NCBI RefSeq assembly: GCF_002775205.1
Contig: NC_036450.1
Span: 25,012,288-25,076,287, forward strand
Length of the DNA stretch: 64,000 nucleotides
Direction: 5' to 3'
Origin: Xiphophorus maculatus
Lineage: Eukaryota > Chordata > Actinopteri > Cyprinodontiformes > Poeciliidae
The notes beneath the pieces were generated by a model. That model was not told the origin of the DNA. It saw nothing but the letters and a program-made list of their open reading frames with translations, and did no database searches. The position numbers and the translations under genes were made by a program. This document shows, in pieces, positions 27,601 to 36,600 of this stretch; positions within the stretch are counted from its first letter, which is position 1; every line of letters starts with the position of its first letter.

Positions 27601-30600
27601 CACTGACCCCAGACTCCACCCCGTTCATCGGTCCTCACTGTGTCTCTGTCCTTCTCACGTCTAACACTTCATCCTGTCATTCACTCCATCTTTTCTTCTT
27701 CACTTCCCCCTCCTTCATCTTCCTCACACTGCTGCCACCGCTTCAGGATCGAGCAGCACTCATACGACCGTCTGTCCATCATGTCCCTCTGTCCCGACTA
27801 CAGTCTCAAGATCACACAGCTGGCTTTGGACCAGTCCAAGTAAATACCATCAGTAGGCTTTGGGGGAGAACAGTTTATTTGAAGGGGTGTGCATAAGACT
27901 GGCATGATGAAGCCGTCATAAACATGAAGGAGTCTTCATCAGTATTTATGAGTGTTGTCATGAAGTGGCATACGGTAAATAATGACACCTTAAATACAAA
28001 GTTAATGCTTTTAACGCCACTTTGAACTAAAAGTGTCAACTTTGCATTATTCAGTCAATAATGATACTTTTAATTCACATTTTAATGCAACGTTGCATTA
28101 AAAGTGTCATTATTTATTGAAATCCATTTCATGACAGCAGTGTTAAACATTTATGCAAACACCTTCATGTTCAGTACGGGTCATGTTGTGTCATGTTTAT
28201 GACAGAGTCATCATGTCAGTCTAAAGCACACTCCTTCAGATGAAGTGTTACCATGATTCGTGGTTCTCCTGGTCAGAGCTGTGGACTGACCACACTGGTT
28301 TCTTTCAGGTCTCTGGAGCTTTTCTTCGCCACCAACCAGGGCGCCTGGGGATCCGACTCACTGAACAACAAATCCCCCAGACTCTGTCGCAAGTTCTCCT
28401 CTCCGCCTCCCATCTCCATCCCGTCCCGCACCTCCTCCCCGGTGCACTGCCGCAAGCTGTCCCTGAGCTCGCCGGTGGGCGTGAAGGTCGGGGCTTTGGA
28501 CCTGTCCACCACCCCGCCGCTGTCCGCGGCCAACTCCCCCACCTCCAGCCACAGTCCCTCCATCTCCTCTCCTCCACCCGGCTCCTACCGGCTGCCGTTC
28601 GGCTTCTCGTCGCCCCCGCCCACCGCCACGCGCTCCCCCAGCCTCCCACAGGCCTCCGGGGTGTCCTCACCGCCTCCCGCCTCCACCAGGGCCCCGCTGG
28701 ACCTCAGCAGGGGCCCCAGCTCCCCGGAGCTGAGCCCGTCCGCAGGGGACGACATCAGCGGAGAGCTGCCGCGCATCGACGCCTTTTGTGGGAAGCTGAG
28801 GCGCAGCATCCGCAGAGGTAGGAAGACGCTAACAGTTAGCGCTCACACTCCTCCAGCTCTTCAACAAGGCGGCTTTACATGCAATAAACACATCAAATAT
28901 TTGTGACTGCTGCTGTAGATGCTGCTTTAAGCTGCTGACAGAGTGTGTTCCTATAAACAGTCTGGAATACAATCTAAGTTTTTACCAGGCCTGTGGAAAA
29001 AGGTGTAAGAAATAGAAAATGAAAGAAGGGAAAAGTTTTTTTATGTCCAGACTTCCGATCTCCTAGAAGTCGAGTGTTTTCTCCTTCATTCCATATCCCA
29101 TGGTTTAATATTTATGTCCATCAATCACTCCATCCATCCCTCTGTTTTCCAATATTTCCCTTCATCAGATTATTTTTCACTCCTTTCATTCATTCCTTCA
29201 TTTGGTTTCTTTTTTGTCCATTTGTCATTTTTTGCTCATTTGATTCTCCTGGTTTCTATCTTCCATTTTTTTTTTTTTTTGTTCTCTTTTTGCATAATTC
29301 ATTTGCAGCTAATATTAGTCCAGACTTTGACGTTGTCTTTTATTGTGTTCTAGCAAAGACATGAAGGGGTCAGCATTTCTCTTTCAGAGGAATAATCGGG
29401 CCTCTAGATGAACGTGTGTCTGTGATCTCTAGTAAAACAGGAGCAGAGTACCAGATCAAAAAAAGAGAGGAGAGAGAGAACATGAAAAGACAGGAACCTG
29501 GTAGAGTAAGAGAAGAGAGCAATGACATGTAAAGGCTGATATTTCAAATAGCAACTTATTACCTGAAAGTTCACATAAACATTTCAGATCATTGTTAAAA
29601 TAATCATCCTTGCAAACTCATTTATCAGTCAGAAGTTACCTGGACTCATGTTGGATGTTTGACCTTTTCTCCCTCACAGCTGTTCTGGAGTCAGTATCCC
29701 TGGACAAGTTCATCCCTGAGTCCCCGTCCAGCAGCGAGCCGGGGGACCTGTCCCCCTGCCGCTCCCCGTCCACACCCAGACATCTCCGCTACAGACAGTC
29801 TGGAGGTTGTAAAACTACACAAGCACACCGCACTGTCGTATTACATTTACAGCGGTTAACAAAGATCTAGAAGTTTGACTGTGATAAAGAACTGTGAAAC
29901 CATTTTCACATGTGACATTGTCTTGCACAAGTCGAGTGAAAAACAACAAAATTTGCAAAGAGGAAGCAAAAACTTGCAATTTGCCTAAGAACCATTTTAT
30001 GTCTATTTATCTTGTTTAGCTGGATGCTAACAGTTTTATAAATGGGGATGATCATTTTTGCCTTCTCTACTTTGCAAAAGCTCCTTTTTTTAGTTGGACA
30101 TTTGCTCTGATTCTAAAGCTATGATTTCATTACAAATGTATGCAAAACTTTATTGATAATCCACTAATGTCAAAAAATCACAATTTCACAATTGTGGTGT
30201 TTCCATTAAATAGGAAACAAAACTAAAATCACATGTGAATAAGTTTGTTCACACAATAAGTCAATTAAAAACATGCTGCGCCATCATCCTCCTACCACTT
30301 CCTGTCATGTTCTTCGTCATTTCCGCCAGTAGTAACATCTCCTCTTGATCTCGTGATTAGTGAGGTGGAAGAAAAGTGTTTCCATTGCAGTTTAGAACAA
30401 CATATAGTGTTGATTGAGTTTTGTACCGCTCAATACAATGAGATCTGCTGTCCTTCTGAACAGTGGTGTTTGCATTTTTAAGAGCCGTTGGAGCAGATCT
30501 AACATTAAGATTTTACTGTTTCTGGTCACTTGTAGTGGCAGCGGGGGAGAACTCTCGCTGCACCATGTCGCCAGCGTCGGCGTTCGCCATCGCCACGGCG

Positions 30601-33600
30601 GCCGCAGGGCACAGCAGCTCACAGGGTGAGCACGTCCAGTCTTTAAGGTCACAGCGGATGTAGCAGAGGGAGGGAGCTCCGCTTGTGGTGTCCATTAGAT
30701 TATGTGTCGGGCAGCAGCTAAAAGGACGACAGAACGTAATTTAAAGATAACAGGAAGGAAATGGCCGTCTGTGTAGGAGTTTTCTAATGAGCTAATGAGC
30801 TTTTATTGTTTTAAAAGCACATTTGCTTTTAAAATCGATGGCTTAAAAGCCTGAACCAATGGAAAAAGAAATACAAACAGAGCATAATTTACTTCCCTTA
30901 TTATAGTAATTCAAAATCTCAAATTTAGAAAAATGTAGTAATCTGTTTTTAGTTTTCTTCAATATGTGTGTCTGGATTAAAGTCATTTTCACAAAACTAA
31001 AGAACAGTATTCGCAAAGAAGGTGTTTGCTAACCAAATCTGGATTGATTTATTTGTTTTACTTAATGCTCTTCTAGGTTTTAGTAACTCTGAGAAATCAT
31101 GTGATAAGGAATTCATCATCCGCAGAGCTGCTACCAACAGAGTCCTCAATGTGCTGCGGCACTGGGTCTCTAAACACTCCCAGGTGAGTCAAAGAGGAAA
31201 CACTGTCCATATCCACAGTCTGTTTTCAGTCAGACTTTAGTAATGTATGCATCCTAGCAAAAAGAAATGCTTAACAAGATAACCTGTGGTTTGTTTTGGG
31301 GGATTTTCCTTGTATTAGAGATAGTCCAACCTGCACTTGTCTGAGTTAGCACTAGGAGACTAGGATGATTTTAGTTTCATCCCAGTTGGATGAAACTAAA
31401 ATCTGTCTTTTCTGTCACAAACACTGGTTTTCAACTCATTTAGATTAGTTTGAACCATAATATTGTAACACTAAAATATGTAATACAACATGAAATAACT
31501 CAAAGAATGCTCTATAGTAATATTACACTCCAGTATTAATATGTAGGCTATGCTTGAACACTAAGGCTTGTTTAGGAGAGGACACCAAATTAGCTCTAAT
31601 CTGGTCCTCTTGGTCTTAAGATTAGCTTAAGACCAACTGGAGAACAACCAGTTCACAGTACAAAGCAGAAGTGAAGATAAAACATTATTTTGATAAAGTA
31701 GTAGTAGTCTTTATTTTCATGTGTCACACACACTTTTACAGGTGCCCAGCCCACCAGACATAATAAAACAAATACAAACAATATTGTCCTTTGGACAATT
31801 GATTCTTAATCTATTTATCAGCTATTACAATAATGAATCTAAGTTAGTATTTTGGGATACCAACAAGGTGGCTTTAGAGTGTGTTTAGATGGCGACTTAT
31901 ACAGACATACAGAATCAAGTGTTTTGCTGTTTCAATCAATCCATTTTAATTCCAACATGTACTTTAACTTGAGCACCATAAATAACAATATTAATTGTTA
32001 ATGAGGAGAAGGGATTTTGTAAGCTATAGCTTACAAATAGGTGAATTAATAATGGCTACCTTTGGCTGAACTAGCATTTATCTTTTGAGAAAAATAATAT
32101 TTAGCATGTTTCTAAGGATGATTCTGTGTAGCTTGATGAAAAGAGAGTAAAAGAAAATTCCAGTAAAACACAGTAAAATCACATTGTGTGATTAAAATGA
32201 CTCTTTATAACCTTAGAAAACATTGTTTATGCCACAGGCCTACAACCTGGTTTGTACTGCAGCAGTTTGAAGGATTAGCACAGTGAAACAAACAATCAAA
32301 CAGTATTGAATTTTTTTTATCTAAGCTGCCAGACTCAACCTCTTACTTTTGTCTTATGAAGGTTTCCACAGAATAAGCATAGCTGTGGTGTGACCTCAGT
32401 AAGAAAATCAGCGGCTGAGTAAAAGGGAGTATTTGCAGTGTTTGTGGGGGAAAGGCGGTAAGCTACTCTGTTAAAGGAGAGCTGGCACATCCATAATAAA
32501 ATGCTATTAACTTTGCACTTCCATCTCATTCATCAGATTATGTTGTGGAAAGATTTAAAAAGTAAAATGGGCTGAATTAAAAATGTTAGATAAAACATTT
32601 GATTAAACTGCAAACATCTTAATTCCACTTTCTTTGCTAATGTAGCAAAACAAAGTTGGGGCCTGTACGGTTACCATGGCTGCAATTATTCCTCACGTCC
32701 CTCAGTGCTTTTGACACACAGCCGAAAGAGACAGCCTCCCTTTGAGGAGCAGGCCTAAAAAAAGCTGCTGGTTGTTTTTGCTCTCGCTGCGTCTCTTGTT
32801 CCGTCGTTGCTCTCCGTGACAGAGGTGCTCTTTGCACTGCGTGTCCTTCCCACCATGGACGCACGCAGAAAGGTCAGCCTCATCCTCAGGGAGCTTCAGA
32901 GAACTATCATTTTTGTCTAAGATTATATAAGGAGCTATTTTTGTAGCTGGATGTTGCCTGGAAAAGTAAACTTGTTTGGGTCGGCTGAGAATAACAGCTC
33001 TTGGTTTAGGAAGGCGAGGTGTTTTTGACCTTCCACGGTCACGAATTATTAAAGTGAATGGAAAAATATATGAATTCGGTTTGGTTTCTAACACTATATT
33101 GATGGAGTTAAATGTGAAGCTCTTCTAGTGTTTAGGTGTCCAAATTGGTTAATCGCAACTAACAAAGTTGTACTAACATCAAGTCTTGTTACATTTATAA
33201 TGTGTCACTTTTGATGCCCACCATTTTGAGCACTAAGGGTGTAAGTGAGATGAAAGGTGTACTTTCACCTCTCAGTGTGCAACTGAATCAGGACAAAGCA
33301 ACAATTGCCTTGATATCAATCAATCAATCATCTAGCGCATTTCAGCAACAGGGCAGTTCAAAGTGCTTTACATTGTGAAAACCTAAAAAAACATCATAAA
33401 CACAACAGTTGTGAAAAACAATAACAGACATTACATTTTGTAAAAGGTAATGTCATTTTGATTGTTAAAAATCATCAATACTCATCAATACAAATATATT
33501 GGTCAATTCTCCATTTATTCTGATTCAAAAGCAACTCTAAACTTGTGGCTTTTTAAAGGAACTCTGTGTTTTGGCTATTGCAACTTTCTGAAAGTTTGTC

Positions 33601-36600
33601 CATGATCTAGCTAAATTTATTCTTGCTGTCCTTGACTAAATGTTTGATGCTCCATGCACCATCCCTGAGCGACCCCAAAAGGTGAAATTGTTATCTGAAC
33701 TTATCAAAAATATTTCATTTCTGGGGAGAGTCAATCTTCATGAGAACAGACAGAGCATCTGCATAGCACAGCATGAGTCCGAGTACCATTAGTATCAGGT
33801 CATTGCAACAAGATTAAAGTAAAACTTTGTGTAATTCCAATAAGTGGTTTATTATGTGTGAGTTATAAATGCCTCTGTTGCAACTCACATATCATAATTA
33901 TTTTTTTTCCTACTTTTTCATTAGTTTCTCTGACAGATTTGCTCAACATGTTTCATTTTTCTTGATGGATCTTACACTGGCTGTCGTTATGTCACCGATT
34001 GCTCTGATGCTCTTCTGCTGTGCGCTTCACGTCATCTTAGCTGAAGCTTTCCGATGCAGTGTGTCATGTCTCTGTGTCTCTGTCAGGACTTTGACCTGAA
34101 CGGTGAGTTGAAGACAGGAGTGATCAGTCTGCTGGAGGAGGTGCTGCGAGACCCAGATCTTCTGCCCCAAGAGAGAAAAGCAGCAACCAACATTTTAAGG
34201 TGCAGATTATTTACTGTCAAACCTCCTCTTTATAATGTCAGAGGTTTCTTTTACAATCTTCTGGAAGTCTGTCCATGATTGTTTTAATTCTTTTGTGGTC
34301 AAATGTTAGATATTCATAATTTTCCGTGATGCATCTTCAAAATGACGCTGCACTTTGCTTCGCAGTGCCATTTCTCAGGATGAACCAGACGACACTCAGC
34401 TGAGGATAGAAGACATACTACAGATGGTCAGTGTGAGTTCATATGAAACACTTCACTGAATGAGTTCAATGAAACAAAACAAAAGTTTGAAATGACTTCT
34501 CTTCTTATAATGAAACAGAAAAGCTGTCCTCTTCTGCATTTCATTGCGGTAAGGATAATTCTCTCTCTTTCCCTGTTAAACATCCACCAGGAAGTGGTCC
34601 TTGCTGTAGTGTTAGCAATCTTTATGCTACGCTTCCCACACAATAAGCTGATGTGTCTGTGTGTGAACAAGGCGGAGAGTCCTAAAGCCGAGTGTTTCGA
34701 GTCCCTCTCGGCCATGGAGATGGCGGAGCAGATCACGCTGCTGGATCACATCGTTTTCAGGAGCATTCCCTATGAGTGAGTACACGGCAAACCCCTACTG
34801 TACCTTCAATCCGTCCCGGGAGGTTTTTGTTTGGATAAAATCTGTCCAACTCTATCCAAGCTCCATGTTTTAAAACCTTACAGAAGTAACAACAGCTGGA
34901 ATGGGTAAAATAACTCATATAAAACTGTAAGTAATAATAATCTTATGAGATTGCCTAAAAATAGCAGCAAACCACCTTTATTTACATTTTGTGGCATTAC
35001 TAAACAGACTTCAATGCATTTTATACAGTGTTACATGGCAGATCACTACAATACAGATTATAATTGTGATAATTAAAATATTTTCTGTTATATTAGGCAA
35101 ATAGTTTAGTTTCCCTGTCTTTAGTTTCATTTTAGCTTATATCAATCTGCTGAGGCAGTTTTTTTAGAGCAGTGTGTTGTAGAGGCCAGCAGGGGGAGCT
35201 AGAGAGGCTACAGAAAGTTAGAGGGAAGATGCTGTGGGGGAATGCAAAAATATAAAAAAATAAGCCATTAATTTTTAATTAAATGTTTTGAAAATAAAAT
35301 ATTGTCTGTTTTAAAATCATTATTATGAAACATAAGTTAAAATAATTTATTGAAATGTTATTTGCCAGGCTCATCTTTCTGATTGGCTGCTGGTCAAATT
35401 TGTCAATGTTTGCTATGCAAGCTAGCATCGCTAGGAACCATGAAGAGGGGAAGTTTCAGTCAAGAAAAGACTGAAGGAACTGTGGAGATTAAATAAAATT
35501 TGATGTGTGATAAATATAATTATTACATATTTTTATAATAATCGAAATATGGGATTGTGGTGGAATTTTTTTTATCACATAACATAAATATTTTGATGTA
35601 ATATTATGACATAAACATCAAATTAATAAAGTCATAATTACCTAGCATATTACCTGATAAAAAATCTTCCACCACAGAACTCATGGCCAACTAAATTCAG
35701 AAGATACGTGGCAACATTAAATGCTAACCGAACGCAACAATTATCGAATAGTGAATAAAAGTGAGGAGAAACATTTGGAAAGTTGTTGTTTCTTTACATA
35801 TTTTGTAGCAAAAAAGAAATATTCAGAGATGTTCTCCTTAAAATCTGACTAAGTTGAAGTTATTTTTCAAAGAAAAATATGCAAACATTTCACTCTGTTG
35901 ATGTTCAAAGCTGCTAGAGACAAATCATGTAAGATGTGCAGCAATGACTATAATGAGAAGCAGTTCTGCTAAAAAATTAAAATAAATTAAACCACGGATC
36001 CCTTTCATTCAGTGTTACATTTATACACAGCTGTCTACCATATTAAAGGATCACCTTTCAGATTGACTGACCATCTTACTTTGTGTGTCCGCTCAGGGAG
36101 TTTTTGGGTCAGGGCTGGATGAAGGTGGACAAGACTGAAAGAACTCCATACATCATGAAGACCAGCCAGCACTTTAATGATGTAAGAAACCCTAGTAGAA
36201 AACTCACCGTAATCTACCATGTCAAACTTTAAACTATAATGAACATTTAACACTGGAACTTTAAGACATTTGAAATATCCCAAACCAATAAACAAAACAC
36301 CAGAAATAACAAATAAAATGAATTATGAAGTCTCTGTAAACAAAATTGTCCTTCAGGAAAAGTTCTGGTTGAGACCAAAACACCAAACTGGAGACTTTTG
36401 TCATCCAGTTTTTGATAGAAAGAGAAAAGACACAAAACGACAAATCATGCAAATGGTTATTGAGCTTGTTTTAATTTATCACACGATTTTTTTATTGATT
36501 TCTTTTTGCGACACATAGAATTGTGAATAGTTTTATATATTTTGCCACGTTGTCTACAGGTTTGAAAAGGGATTCCAGGTCAAAGGTTAATGCTTTTTGG

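Noticed and set aside
28240-28821. 193-codon second frame and antisense frames over rasgrf2 exon 16
   Set aside because: Only the frame in phase with exons 14 and 17 gives the conserved KFSSPPP and SPARP-like linker; the others are shadows of GC-rich DNA.
32637-33094. Minus-strand ORFs of 75 and 130 codons in rasgrf2 intron 19
   Set aside because: No domain, no start context and no splice support; judged to be chance open frames.
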